From: Pseudomonadota bacterium
GTDB lineage: Bacteria > Bdellovibrionota_C > UBA2361 > OMII01
DNA length: 44,588 bases
NCBI GenBank assembly: GCA_027485595.1
Contig: JAIXQT010000075.1
Location: 1 to 44,588, forward strand
Direction: 5' to 3'
Shown in pieces: positions 1-7,465 of this stretch (its first letter is position 1; each line of letters opens with the position of its first letter). The notes beneath the pieces were generated by a model. The model did not search any database and had not been told where the DNA came from. It saw only the letters and a list, made by a program, of their open reading frames with translations. The translations under genes and the position numbers were made by a program.

Positions 1-176
1 CATTCCGGCCTGTCAGGAGACAGGCCCTCCGGATGACCTTGCGTGGAATGCGATCCGGAGGGCGCGTATCCTTACGGGCCGGGTATGCATCGATTTATCA
101 AATTGTGCCGCGACCTCTATCGCGATCGGAAACGGCGACCGCCATTCCGGCCTGTCAGGAGACAGGCCCTCCGGAT
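1..176. repeat. cluster of three REP-like palindromes
   Basis: Three copies of a 31-34 base palindromic unit are seen: 1-34 and 143-176 are identical and in minus orientation, and 53-83 is in the opposite orientation. Read in plus orientation the unit is CCGGAGGGC, a short stem, the loop TCCT, the return stem, then GGCCGG. The inner stem is TGTC/GACA in the outer copies and CGTA/TACG in the middle one, so bases change in pairs while the loop stays. The alternating orientation resembles BIME clusters built from REP sequences. No gene is visible in 1-370; the ORFs listed there run through the palindromes and look accidental. Confidence 0.7.
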
Positions 177-370
177 CACGGGTTTGCACGTGGGAGGGCG
201 GCCATGCCATTTCGCTGAAGCTTCAGGGGGCAAAGACACGGGCCGTTGTATGTTCATTCAGGCTCTAGATGTCGAAAAATAAATGAAAAGCCGCTGATTC
301 CAGCTCTAGAGCCATCAACATCTTTTCAAGAACGTTCATATCTTGCGGGCGCTCCGTCGCCTTGATTGGG

Positions 371-2224
371 TCACATAGCTTGCTGACGACAGAGCGGAGA
401 AGGGGCATCCTGCCGACATAGTTCCTGGATGGCGTGGGATACCTGCCGCGATTCTTTATCTCTCCCCACATTGTTCAAAAACTTTCTCTTCATAATCAGG
501 TAGGCAACGGAGTGAGGATTAGTCGCGTCTCCGTGCACGATATCCTTTGTGAGTTCCTGGAGCGCGTCCGGATGCGCCTTAATAACTTGATCCAGGGAGG
601 CGAAGGGGCTCAAGTATCGGTACGTTGCGATACCGGATGCCTCCGCCTCACTCCGTTTCACAAAGAGCATGTGAGTGTCGTCAAAGTAGGCAAGCCGCCA
701 CTCTGGATCGTTTGAGAGATGTCGATGCACCACTACGATCTCACTTGGAGTTGGAGGGAGTGGGACAATAAATGATCGAATGTCGTATTTCTTAATGTCA
801 TCGAGCAGCGTCGCAAGATCGTTGCCGAGCTTCATGTAGTGAAGGAAGCCGTCTTCGCCATATACCTCATCGAGGCGAGCGCCATCGATGTACACCTTGT
901 AGTCGGGATACATCCTGTAGAGGAAATAGGAGCCGGAATCGTAGTCGGAGAAGATGTTGCCGCTAACCTTAGCGCGCTTGAGGATCTGGATAGGACGCTC
1001 AGGAAATTTACGTTCATCTATGCCGAGTCGAAAGGGGCGATGAGCGTTTCCGTTCTGGTATCCAATTACGACCGTTTTGACGATGAGCGCGACAACCAGG
1101 AGGGAGAGCGCGGCGTTCCATCTCCCCCGCCTGTGCCCGTGAGCCCAGTTTTTTGCCCACCCGTCAGAGAGACATAAAAGGAGTCCAGAGAGGCTCAGAT
1201 AGAACAAAGGGATATGGCGGGCGCATCCCAGGCACATGAAGAACAATCCCCATGTAATGGGAGTGAGCACGCCGGCTGATCGTGTCTCCGCACCATATAC
1301 GAAAAGCCGTCCGGCGATAACGATCATGATGGCGCACGCTCCGTAGAACCACCACGCGAGGTGCTGTTGCGAGACGACCTCGGAGAATGGCGAGAACCAC
1401 TCCCAGATATTTGTTCGTGAGGGATGCGCGGCGAAGACCTCTTCGAAGAATTTGGAGTAGTTTCGAAGGCCAATCGGCGACACCGCGTTTGCAGCGATGA
1501 CGAGCATGAGCACCACAGACGCGAATCGATCGAGCCGTTTCTCTCTCCATGAGGTTACAAGCCACCATACTCCAACGAAGATCACGCCGAGAATCGCGCT
1601 CGGATGGCTGTTAATCCAAAGTATTTGCAGAGGAATCGCCCAGGCAACCGATCTCTTTTGAGGTGAGGTAACCAGGAAGAGGGAGAGCGCTGTATAGAGA
1701 TACGCGAAGACGTAGATCCGTGTTTGAAACCAGTAGCACGAAGCTAGTATGGTGAGCGTAACGATACCAAAGGTGAGAACGGGGTGGTGTGCTCGACGTA
1801 TCCATCCGAGATAGAGGAGGGAGTATGTGACACCGAGGAGTGCTCCGCAGAAGATTTGAATGGCGGGGAGCCCTCCGAGCTCGTGCACAAAATAGAAGAT
1901 GATGGAGGGGAGGGGGCGATTGAGTAGCCACGGGTGCGGCCCGGTAAAGGAGAAGGGATCAAGGTCAGGGATAGTTTTAGTGGTCCATAAGAGCTTTCCC
2001 GTCACGATATTAGAGAAGATGTCCTCAGACTCGATCGGGAATACTGAGAGAACAAAAGTTAGGGTGGCGAGCAGTATGAGGTGCGCCGCTGTCGAGGGCG
2101 AGGAGGTTAGCTGGGGGTGTGCCAGAGGGGTGGTCACGTCAGAGGTAAGCGCATCAGAGGCAAGCGCTGTCTGGTGCTCTCGTTCAAGGCGGCGCTCTCT
2201 CTTACGTCGTGCGTTCTTGCCCAT
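371..2224 (-). CDS. polytopic membrane protein, GT-C-glycosyltransferase-like
   Basis: A 617-residue protein with a very basic N-terminus (MGKNARRKRERR), then about ten hydrophobic segments between residues 45 and 390, then a soluble C-terminal domain. Early in the membrane part it has an acidic loop with the pattern 'IPDLDPFSFTG...W' and a 'WINSHPSAILG' segment. Both are typical of uncharacterised bacterial GT-C-like membrane proteins related to dolichyl-phosphate mannosyltransferases. The C-terminal part holds the 'YDSGSYFLYRMYPDYKVYIDG' type region that such proteins share. A role in transferring sugars to a lipid or protein at the inner membrane is inferred; donor and acceptor are unknown. 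It lies downstream of the YIP1-like gene on the same strand, 87 bases away, and may be co-transcribed. Confidence 0.7.
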   Translation of the reverse strand: MGKNARRKRERRLEREHQTALASDALTSDVTTPLAHPQLTSSPSTAAHLILLATLTFVLSVFPIESEDIFSNIVTGKLLWTTKTIPDLDPFSFTGPHPWLLNRPLPSIIFYFVHELGGLPAIQIFCGALLGVTYSLLYLGWIRRAHHPVLTFGIVTLTILASCYWFQTRIYVFAYLYTALSLFLVTSPQKRSVAWAIPLQILWINSHPSAILGVIFVGVWWLVTSWREKRLDRFASVVLMLVIAANAVSPIGLRNYSKFFEEVFAAHPSRTNIWEWFSPFSEVVSQQHLAWWFYGACAIMIVIAGRLFVYGAETRSAGVLTPITWGLFFMCLGCARHIPLFYLSLSGLLLCLSDGWAKNWAHGHRRGRWNAALSLLVVALIVKTVVIGYQNGNAHRPFRLGIDERKFPERPIQILKRAKVSGNIFSDYDSGSYFLYRMYPDYKVYIDGARLDEVYGEDGFLHYMKLGNDLATLLDDIKKYDIRSFIVPLPPTPSEIVVVHRHLSNDPEWRLAYFDDTHMLFVKRSEAEASGIATYRYLSPFASLDQVIKAHPDALQELTKDIVHGDATNPHSVAYLIMKRKFLNNVGRDKESRQVSHAIQELCRQDAPSPLCRQQAM

Positions 2225-2311
2225 AGTGGAGGATCAATCGCGTGTAGCGTTGCATTGTCGTTTGAGGTTCTCGTGAACCCCCTTAGTATGGCACAAGCGA
2301 CGTCTTCGCGA

Positions 2312-2944
2312 CTATTGAGCAATATCAAAAAACGGTGACGGGGTCATCGGCTCCACAAGGGCATGCATGACAATGTGGATAATTAAGATAGATACGAACG
2401 CGGCAGAAACGAATGCCGACTTCGTGTCGTTCTGTGGGGCGTTGGGATTGCGATCGATCATTGCATCGACCCCGATAAAGAGAATGTAAAAACAGTAGGC
2501 GAACGCCACTACCTTGAAGTAAAGCAAGGTCGGAAAGATTCCAAGGGCCCATGATAAAAAACCTGGAATCGAGGCGTTCGCGACGAGTGCGAACGCCCGA
2601 TCAAAAGAGACCGTGCGTTGAAAATGAGGGGCGAGCTTGTGTAGCATCCAGCCATCGATGAAGAGAGAGGTAATCATCATGGAGATCTCAAGCGACTGGT
2701 GCGCCAAGGAATAAAAGAGGGGAGCTCTCCACAATCCAAAGAACTCAACATCGACACCAAAAATCATGTGTCCGAGCACGGGTCCGATGACGGCGATGAC
2801 TGCGAGGGGACCAACGAGGGAGAGCGCGGTAACTCGGGCTGTTGGGGTGTCTCGTGAGATCGTGCCCCAGCAGAGGCGGGGACTGAGCGTTACGAGCTTG
2901 ATGCGAGCGAGGAGGTTGGGGATACGGACGTTCATCCGGCTCAA
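2312..2944 (-). CDS. YIP1-family-like integral membrane protein
   Basis: A 210-residue protein with five likely membrane helices after an amphipathic N-terminus. The arrangement, with a first long helix near residues 43-65, a Met/Ile-rich pair in the middle and two C-terminal helices, resembles bacterial YIP1-domain proteins. Their function in bacteria is not established. The assignment rests on overall pattern rather than a diagnostic motif, so a generic small membrane protein is the alternative. The gene is divergent from nadE across a 226-base gap that must hold both promoters; I could not pick out convincing -35/-10 boxes there. Confidence 0.55.
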   Translation of the reverse strand: MSRMNVRIPNLLARIKLVTLSPRLCWGTISRDTPTARVTALSLVGPLAVIAVIGPVLGHMIFGVDVEFFGLWRAPLFYSLAHQSLEISMMITSLFIDGWMLHKLAPHFQRTVSFDRAFALVANASIPGFLSWALGIFPTLLYFKVVAFAYCFYILFIGVDAMIDRNPNAPQNDTKSAFVSAAFVSILIIHIVMHALVEPMTPSPFFDIAQ

Positions 2945-3170
2945 AATACTTCAGAATGGGGAGGTGTGGAACGAATTTAGCTGAAAAGTAACGGTGTTTA
3001 GTCGTGGTTGTTCCGTTATGAGGTCGTAACAAATTGATCTCACGGAAAAATATCAGGCACTAGGGTCTGTCGTAAGGTAACAAGATTCGACTCATCGCAG
3101 CTAAACCATTAAAATTATCAAACGCTTATGCCGATAGTAGAGGTAGCGTGATAGTATAGCCCCTCACGAT

Positions 3171-5153
3171 ATGGAACGGATCCTAGTTGCCGCCGCAGCG
3201 TTACATCAGACCCCTCTCGCATGGGAAGAGAACCTCGCGAATATTCGCGAGGCGATCCGTCAGGCGCGATCCACAGGTGCGCAACTTCTTTGTCTCCCCG
3301 AACTCTGCGTCACCGGCTACGGGTGTGAAGACGCCTTTCATTCTCGAGGTGTCGTTGAAGGCGCGTTGCGGTATGCCACGAAGGTCGCTCAAGACGCCAA
3401 GGGGATAATTGTCGCGTTCGGGTTACCACTTTCTGTCGCGGGAACCGTGTACAATGTGGCCGCCCTAGCCGCACATGGAAAAATAGTTGGATTCGTTGGT
3501 AAGCAGCATCTCGCGGGAGATGGCGTTCACTATGAGCCTCGTTGGTTTACCCCGTGGCCGCGAGGCGTTCGCTCGTCGGTGGTCGTTGATGGACGAGAGG
3601 TGCCAGTAGGAGACCTTGTGTTCCTGATTGACGACCTCACAATCGGGTTCGAGATATGCGAGGACGCATGGGTTGCCGATCGTCCGGGGATACGTCTTGC
3701 TCAGCGCGGTGTCGACATTATTCTCAACCTAAGCGCGAGTCACTTCTCATTTGGTAAGAATGAGATACGAAAGCGAATCGCTCTTGAGGGCTCGCGCGCG
3801 TTTGGCGTTGGATATGTCTACGCTAATCTTCTGGGATGTGAGGCGGGACGTATCATCTACGATGGTGATACGGTCATGTGTTCACACGGTGAGGTGGTCG
3901 CGGAGGGGTTTCGGTTTTCATTCAAAGATGTGGTGGTAACCACGGGTGTGATTGATATCGCTCGCACTCGAGCTGGGCGACGACAGCAGCCGCGTAGTCA
4001 CCAATCCCTCAAGAACGAGGATCTGCGTATCGAGCTTCCAGGTATCGCGATGAAGCGCACCGTACGAGGCTCGGAGGCGAACGAGCTACCGCCACTTTCG
4101 AAACATGAAGAATTTACCCAAGCTGTGACACTCGGACTCTTTGACTACCTGCGTAAGAGTCGAAGCGAGGGGTTTGTGGTCTCTCTCAGTGGTGGTGTCG
4201 ACTCCAGCGCGGCGAGTTGTCTTGTCGCGTTAATGGTAGAGCGGGCTTGCAAAGAGCTGGGGTTCGCCGGCTTTGGGAAGAAGCTCTCCTACATATCATG
4301 GATGAAGGGGGTCAAAAATGAAGCTCAGGTAATGAGAAAGATACTGGGCTGCGCGTACCAGCGCGCGACCAATAGCTCAACGATCACGCATGACGCTGCC
4401 GCTGGACTCGCGAAGGAGCTCGGTGCCGATTTCTTTGATATCGATATCTCATCGCTCGTTGAGGGATATGAAAAGCTGATTTCAGAGGCGATGGGCATCA
4501 CGTTATCCTGGAAGGAGCACGATATCGCCCTTCAAAATATTCAGGCACGCGTTCGTTCTCCTTCGGTGTGGCTGCTCACGAATCTCAGAAAAGCTCTTCT
4601 GTTGAGTACAAGCAATCGCAGCGAGGCTGCGGTGGGATACACTACGATGGATGGTGATAGTAGCGGAGGACTGAGCCCCCTTGGCGGTATTGATAAGGCA
4701 TACCTACGTACGTGGCTTGAGTGGCTTGAAAAAGTGGGGCCTGAAGGGCTTAAGCGATATCCATCTTTGAAATTGGTGAATGTGCAAGCGCCAACTGCTG
4801 AGCTCCGTCCACCCAAAGATAAACAAACTGATGAAAAAGACCTCATGCCGTACGAGGTTCTCGACACGATTGAGCGATACGCGATTCGAGATAAGCTCCT
4901 GCCTGAGGATGTGCTTGCCCTGATCAAAGAGCGCTACCAAAACCGTTTTACGGAGGGCGAGCTCACCTCATGGGTGTTGCGATTCTTTAAACTGTGGAGC
5001 GCCAATCAGTGGAAGCGTGAACGATACGCCCCTTCGTTTCATCTCGACGACGAGAGTCTCGATCCTAAGAGTTGGTGCCGCTTCCCAATACTCTCGGGCG
5101 GATATGCCGAGGAGCTGCGCAAGCTCTCCTCGTCACCAAAGAGGCGAAGATGA
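3171..5153 (+). CDS. nadE: glutamine-dependent NAD+ synthetase
   Basis: This enzyme amidates nicotinic acid adenine dinucleotide to NAD+ using ATP and ammonia taken from glutamine, the last step of NAD synthesis. The 660-residue length fits the two-domain glutamine-dependent type. The N-terminal nitrilase-like glutaminase domain (about 1-270) shows the Glu-Lys-Cys triad as E44 (PELCVTGYG), K111 (GKQHLAGDG) and C163 (EICEDAW). The C-terminal synthetase domain has the PP-loop SGGVDS at 340-345 and the later 'STSNRSEAAVGYTTMDGD' region. The stop overlaps the start of nadD (ATGA at 5150-5153), so the two NAD-pathway genes are translationally coupled. The start ATG follows a weak ribosome site. 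Confidence 0.97.
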   Translation: MERILVAAAALHQTPLAWEENLANIREAIRQARSTGAQLLCLPELCVTGYGCEDAFHSRGVVEGALRYATKVAQDAKGIIVAFGLPLSVAGTVYNVAALAAHGKIVGFVGKQHLAGDGVHYEPRWFTPWPRGVRSSVVVDGREVPVGDLVFLIDDLTIGFEICEDAWVADRPGIRLAQRGVDIILNLSASHFSFGKNEIRKRIALEGSRAFGVGYVYANLLGCEAGRIIYDGDTVMCSHGEVVAEGFRFSFKDVVVTTGVIDIARTRAGRRQQPRSHQSLKNEDLRIELPGIAMKRTVRGSEANELPPLSKHEEFTQAVTLGLFDYLRKSRSEGFVVSLSGGVDSSAASCLVALMVERACKELGFAGFGKKLSYISWMKGVKNEAQVMRKILGCAYQRATNSSTITHDAAAGLAKELGADFFDIDISSLVEGYEKLISEAMGITLSWKEHDIALQNIQARVRSPSVWLLTNLRKALLLSTSNRSEAAVGYTTMDGDSSGGLSPLGGIDKAYLRTWLEWLEKVGPEGLKRYPSLKLVNVQAPTAELRPPKDKQTDEKDLMPYEVLDTIERYAIRDKLLPEDVLALIKERYQNRFTEGELTSWVLRFFKLWSANQWKRERYAPSFHLDDESLDPKSWCRFPILSGGYAEELRKLSSSPKRRR

Positions 5154-5767
5154 GTTCCGTTCGAGCTCAGACCACCCGACTAGCGATATACGGTGGGGCG
5201 TTCGATCCGATTCATAATGGGCACCTCGTGACTATCGCACAACTGTTGGCGAGTGGTCAGGTTGACGCGGTGGTTGTAGTTCCGAGTGGAGATAGGCCCG
5301 ATAAACAGATCACGGTAACGGCGACAGATCGTTTGTGGATGACGCGGCTCGCGGTTGAGGAGGCCTTTCCGAGTGACCCGCGGGTCTCTGTTTCAGATCT
5401 GCATGCTTCCAGAAAGGTTGGATACGGAACGATAGATCTCGTGGATCACTTCTTGAAACAACCGGGCATCGCCCCATACGTTGTGGTTGGTCAAGAGTTA
5501 CTGGTAGACCTTCCGTTGTGGAAAGAGGAGGCTCGGCTCCGTTCTGTCGCGCATTTCATAGTGATACCTCGCCCTGGAACTGTGGTAGATGAGCTGCCGA
5601 AAGGGATATCCGCCTCGTGGTTGACGGTGCCGTATGAGGCTGGAATTCTCATATCGAGCACCACCATTCGCGATATGCTCGCCCGGGGGCTCTCCTGTGC
5701 GGGACTTTTACCCGCCTCCGTGATAGCGTTTTGTCGAAGTCGGGGGCTCTACCGGACCCAACCATGA
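5150..5767 (+). CDS. nadD: nicotinate-nucleotide adenylyltransferase
   Basis: NadD converts nicotinate mononucleotide and ATP to nicotinic acid adenine dinucleotide, the substrate of the NadE encoded just upstream. The protein opens with the nucleotidyltransferase signature GGAFDPIHNGHL, followed much later by the family's ISSTTIRD motif near the C-terminus. The ORF track begins at 5072, but the ATG at 5150 overlaps the nadE stop, places the GGAFDPIH motif about 14 residues from the N-terminus as usual, and gives 205 residues, the normal family length. I therefore choose 5150. Having both steps side by side gives a compact NAD module; ordering nadE before nadD is less common. Confidence 0.93.
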   Translation: MSSVRAQTTRLAIYGGAFDPIHNGHLVTIAQLLASGQVDAVVVVPSGDRPDKQITVTATDRLWMTRLAVEEAFPSDPRVSVSDLHASRKVGYGTIDLVDHFLKQPGIAPYVVVGQELLVDLPLWKEEARLRSVAHFIVIPRPGTVVDELPKGISASWLTVPYEAGILISSTTIRDMLARGLSCAGLLPASVIAFCRSRGLYRTQP

Positions 5768-5787
5768 GCGAAAAAAGAGCTCATGGT
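5761..5787. terminator. 9-bp hairpin over the nadD stop codon
   Basis: ACCATGAGC and GCTCATGGT are perfect inverted repeats around a 9-base A-rich loop. The left arm contains the nadD stop. No T-run follows, so this is at best a weak terminator or an mRNA-stabilising or attenuating hairpin between nadD and the rhodanese gene. Confidence 0.45.
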
Positions 5788-5820
5788 AAGCTGCAATCAT
5801 TTTCAAACTGAGAAGAACAG

Positions 5821-6153
5821 ATGTCGACACCCCTCATCCCACAGATTAGCCCCAAGGAATTAAAGGCCCGCATGGACGCTGGTGAGGATCTCTTCCTTCT
5901 TGATGTGCGAGAGCCCCATGAGCGGGATATCTGCAACATCGGTGGCGAGTTCATCCCGAAGGATACGGTGGCTCAACATCTTGATCGGATTCCAAAAGAT
6001 AAAGAGGTCGTGGTGTACTGCAGAAGTGGTGGACGCAGCGACTGGATCGCGCGGGAGCTCGTTGTGCGGCATGGCTACACCTCGGTATCCAATTTAGCGG
6101 GTGGCATGCTTCGGTGGTCGGATGACGTCGACCCTTCGTTCAAGAAGTATTAA
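5821..6153 (+). CDS. single-domain rhodanese-like sulfurtransferase
   Basis: A 110-residue cytoplasmic protein consisting of one rhodanese domain. It has the N-terminal 'LLDVREPHE' motif at about 26-34, the active-site loop YCRSGGRS with the persulfide-carrying Cys67, and the C-terminal 'LAGGMLRWSD' motif. Such stand-alone rhodaneses carry sulfane sulfur for thiol or sulfur-transfer reactions; the physiological acceptor here cannot be told. The six-residue loop starting at the active-site Cys (C-R-S-G-G-R) is the usual sulfurtransferase length. It follows nadD by 53 bases in the same direction, with a purine-rich ribosome site (GAGAAGAACAG) before the ATG. Confidence 0.9.
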   Translation: MSTPLIPQISPKELKARMDAGEDLFLLDVREPHERDICNIGGEFIPKDTVAQHLDRIPKDKEVVVYCRSGGRSDWIARELVVRHGYTSVSNLAGGMLRWSDDVDPSFKKY

Positions 6154-6360
6154 CCGCGAATGGCGGACCTCTTCCCGCTACGGTCAGCCGCGAGTTGAGC
6201 GGGCCTCTCGGCGGGATAAAAGTTAGGATTGTGTTAGATTTTTATTGGATCTGCACCCTCTCTTTGTTACGTTGTTCCAACGCCACACAGTTGACGCCTA
6301 CCTTAGCGGGTTGCTCTTCTCGGCTCGCTCTTTTCCATCGCTATATGGGCAGCACAAGCT

Positions 6361-6433
6361 GAGTCCTCATCGGATCTCGGAGAAGGTCTGTTTTGTTGAA
6401 ACAGATCGTTATCCCGAGTTGCGACGAGGACTC
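6361..6433. other. long interrupted stem-loop, possible structured RNA
   Basis: Three nested pairs of inverted repeats line up on one axis: GAGTCCTC (6361-6368) with GAGGACTC (6426-6433), CTCGG (6376-6380) with CCGAG (6414-6418), and TCTGTTT (6387-6393) with AAACAGA (6399-6405), around a 5-base loop. They are separated by near-symmetrical internal loops. The gene-free stretch 6154-6479 holds little else: a G/C-rich imperfect inverted repeat just after the rhodanese stop, and a 71-codon ORF with a TTG start that I do not believe. The rod could be a regulatory RNA, a leader of the small gene at 6552 or a relic of a palindromic element. Confidence 0.5.
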
Positions 6434-6463
6434 ACAATGACCGAAATCAAAAGGTTGTAGTGT

Positions 6464-6510
6464 AGTAGTTCCCCCTTGAGTGGCGCTCGCGCCTCTGAAT
6501 GGGGATTACT
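6464..6510. other. second hairpin upstream of small ORF
   Basis: AGTAGTTCCCC (6464-6474) pairs with GGGGATTACT (6501-6510) with one bulge. A perfect inner hairpin GGCG-CTCG-CGCC lies at 6482-6493. The GTG start listed for the 142-codon ORF (6480) lies inside this hairpin, which argues against that start being used. Confidence 0.45.
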
Positions 6511-6551
6511 CACGGTTGGGTTTTCTCCTGTTCGCAAACTACGTAAATAAA

Positions 6552-6908
6552 ATGAGACATATTGTAACGCAATCAACGACGGCAAGAACCGTCGTCACGG
6601 AAAAGTCAGCACAGTTTTTCGCAGAACTCGTGCTTGAAGTATTGGACAAGCCCTGCTTTCGGGAAGGTCGAGCGGTGGAATACCGTGATTCCTTCTCCGA
6701 TGGGGTAGTAAGAATTCGTCGTGACGACGATGGGCGCATTCACTTCAGAACTCCTCGAGTTCCAGAAGCGTCTGTTCGGCTCAGTCCTGCGAGATCAAAA
6801 GGACTGCTTTTGAATCGCAACGTTGGGCCCCTCACAGCTTTCCTCGAAAAGAATCCGCTCCTACTGAGCTTTCTTGATGAAGAGAAGTTGAGAAGCGCTC
6901 GAATCTAG
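6552..6908 (+). CDS. small hypothetical protein (doubtful gene)
   Basis: An open frame of 142 codons from GTG 6480, or 118 codons from the ATG at 6552. I prefer 6552 because the GTG lies within a strong hairpin and neither start has a clear ribosome site. The protein is mixed-charge and soluble, with a plausible helical stretch (about residues 17-35: 'SAQFFAELVLEVLDKP') and a beta-rich middle (YRDSFSDGVVRIRR). No family is recognised. Its composition is more protein-like than the shadow ORFs nearby, and a hairpin follows its stop within about 10 bases. It is surrounded by repeats and palindromes, so it may be a relic of a larger gene. Confidence 0.4.
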   Translation: MRHIVTQSTTARTVVTEKSAQFFAELVLEVLDKPCFREGRAVEYRDSFSDGVVRIRRDDDGRIHFRTPRVPEASVRLSPARSKGLLLNRNVGPLTAFLEKNPLLLSFLDEEKLRSARI

Positions 6909-6917
6909 TCGCTCATG

Positions 6918-6981
6918 TCTCACAAGTCGTAGTACACGAACCCTTTCTTTGCAAAGGTTAGTGTATTTCGGTCTTGTGAGA
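6918..6981. terminator. long bulged stem-loop after the small ORF
   Basis: TCTCACAAG (6918-6926) pairs with CTTGTGAGA (6973-6981), TACAC (6933-6937) with GTGTA (6961-6965), and AACC...TTT with AAAGGTT in the centre. A short T-rich run (CTTCTTAGATTTTCT) follows. It could terminate the small ORF's transcript; it is also the third rod-shaped palindrome within 600 bases. Confidence 0.45.
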
Positions 6982-6998
6982 CTCTTCTTAGATTTTCT

Positions 6999-7130
6999 GT
7001 AACTACTCAGCAAATGCCGCCGCAATAACGTGATCCCCTAGTAAGGGGCGGCAAGAAAGAAGATCCGCCAAAGTCAGCTCATGTAGCGATGAAATTGCGG
7101 CGACGATCTGTAAATTCGGTGAGTAGTTGC
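6999..7130 (+). repeat. repeat A, 132-bp element with terminal inverted repeats
   Basis: The element is bounded by GTAACTACTCA at the left and TGAGTAGTTGC at the right, an 11-bp inverted repeat with one mismatch. Inside are a second inverted pair (GCCGCCGCAAT / ATTGCGGCG) and a CCCC...GGGG hairpin. A related composite copy occurs at 30578-30960, matching over nearly its whole length. No ORF is encoded. The structure fits a non-autonomous mobile element or a structured intergenic repeat. Confidence 0.75.
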
Positions 7131-7179
7131 GTTTTTTCTTTTCATCCAAACGCAAACATTTCAGTCTTCGGATTTATAT

Positions 7180-7267
7180 CCCGGAGGGCTCGTGTCCACA
7201 CGGGCTGGAAGTGGCACGCCATTTTCATCGCGGATTCCGGCCTGTGAGGACTCTTGCCCTCCGGAAT
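7180..7267. repeat. inverted pair of REP-like palindromes
   Basis: 7180-7208 (plus orientation, CCGGAGGGC ... CGGGCTGG, inner stem CGTG/CACG, loop TCCA) and 7234-7267 (minus orientation, starting ATTCCGGCCTGTGAGGA) belong to the same family as the cluster at 1-176. The head-to-head pair arrangement is the same as at the start of the window. Confidence 0.65.
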
Positions 7268-7298
7268 GGCGTTACGGAAATGGTGATGCAAACGCAAC

Positions 7299-7451
7299 CT
7301 ATGTATCGGTCGCTATTTTCTTCTTGCTGCCACACCCACATCCACCGCATCCACACGGCCTCTTTTTTGGGGCGATGGCGAGCGTTGTTTTCCGTACCAC
7401 GTACAAGACTGCGACGGCGAGGATAAGGACTGCGATAACGGTTTGAGTCAT
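7299..7451 (-). CDS. FeoB-associated Cys-rich membrane protein
   Basis: A 50-residue protein: one N-terminal membrane helix (residues 3-24, VIAVLILAVAVLYVVRK), a basic linker, and a Cys/Gly cluster CGCGGCGCG near residues 34-42. This is the layout of the small FeoB-associated Cys-rich membrane proteins. The ORF track lists 101 aa from 7604, but the first half overlaps feoB and is nonsense. The ATG at 7451 lies 14 bases beyond the feoB stop and begins exactly at the membrane helix. It ends the feoA-feoB operon and may take the place of FeoC; a role in handling iron or protecting FeoB is inferred from position only. Confidence 0.8.
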   Translation of the reverse strand: MTQTVIAVLILAVAVLYVVRKTTLAIAPKKRPCGCGGCGCGSKKKIATDT

Positions 7452-7465
7452 GCTGCTCGCTCTCC

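Noticed and set aside
5072-5149. N-terminal extension of nadD from the ORF track
   Set aside because: It lies wholly within nadE; the ATG at 5150 restores the normal NadD length and gives the usual ATGA overlap.
6245-6460. 71-codon ORF with TTG start
   Set aside because: It runs through a strong interrupted palindrome, has no ribosome site and ends in a region of hairpins.
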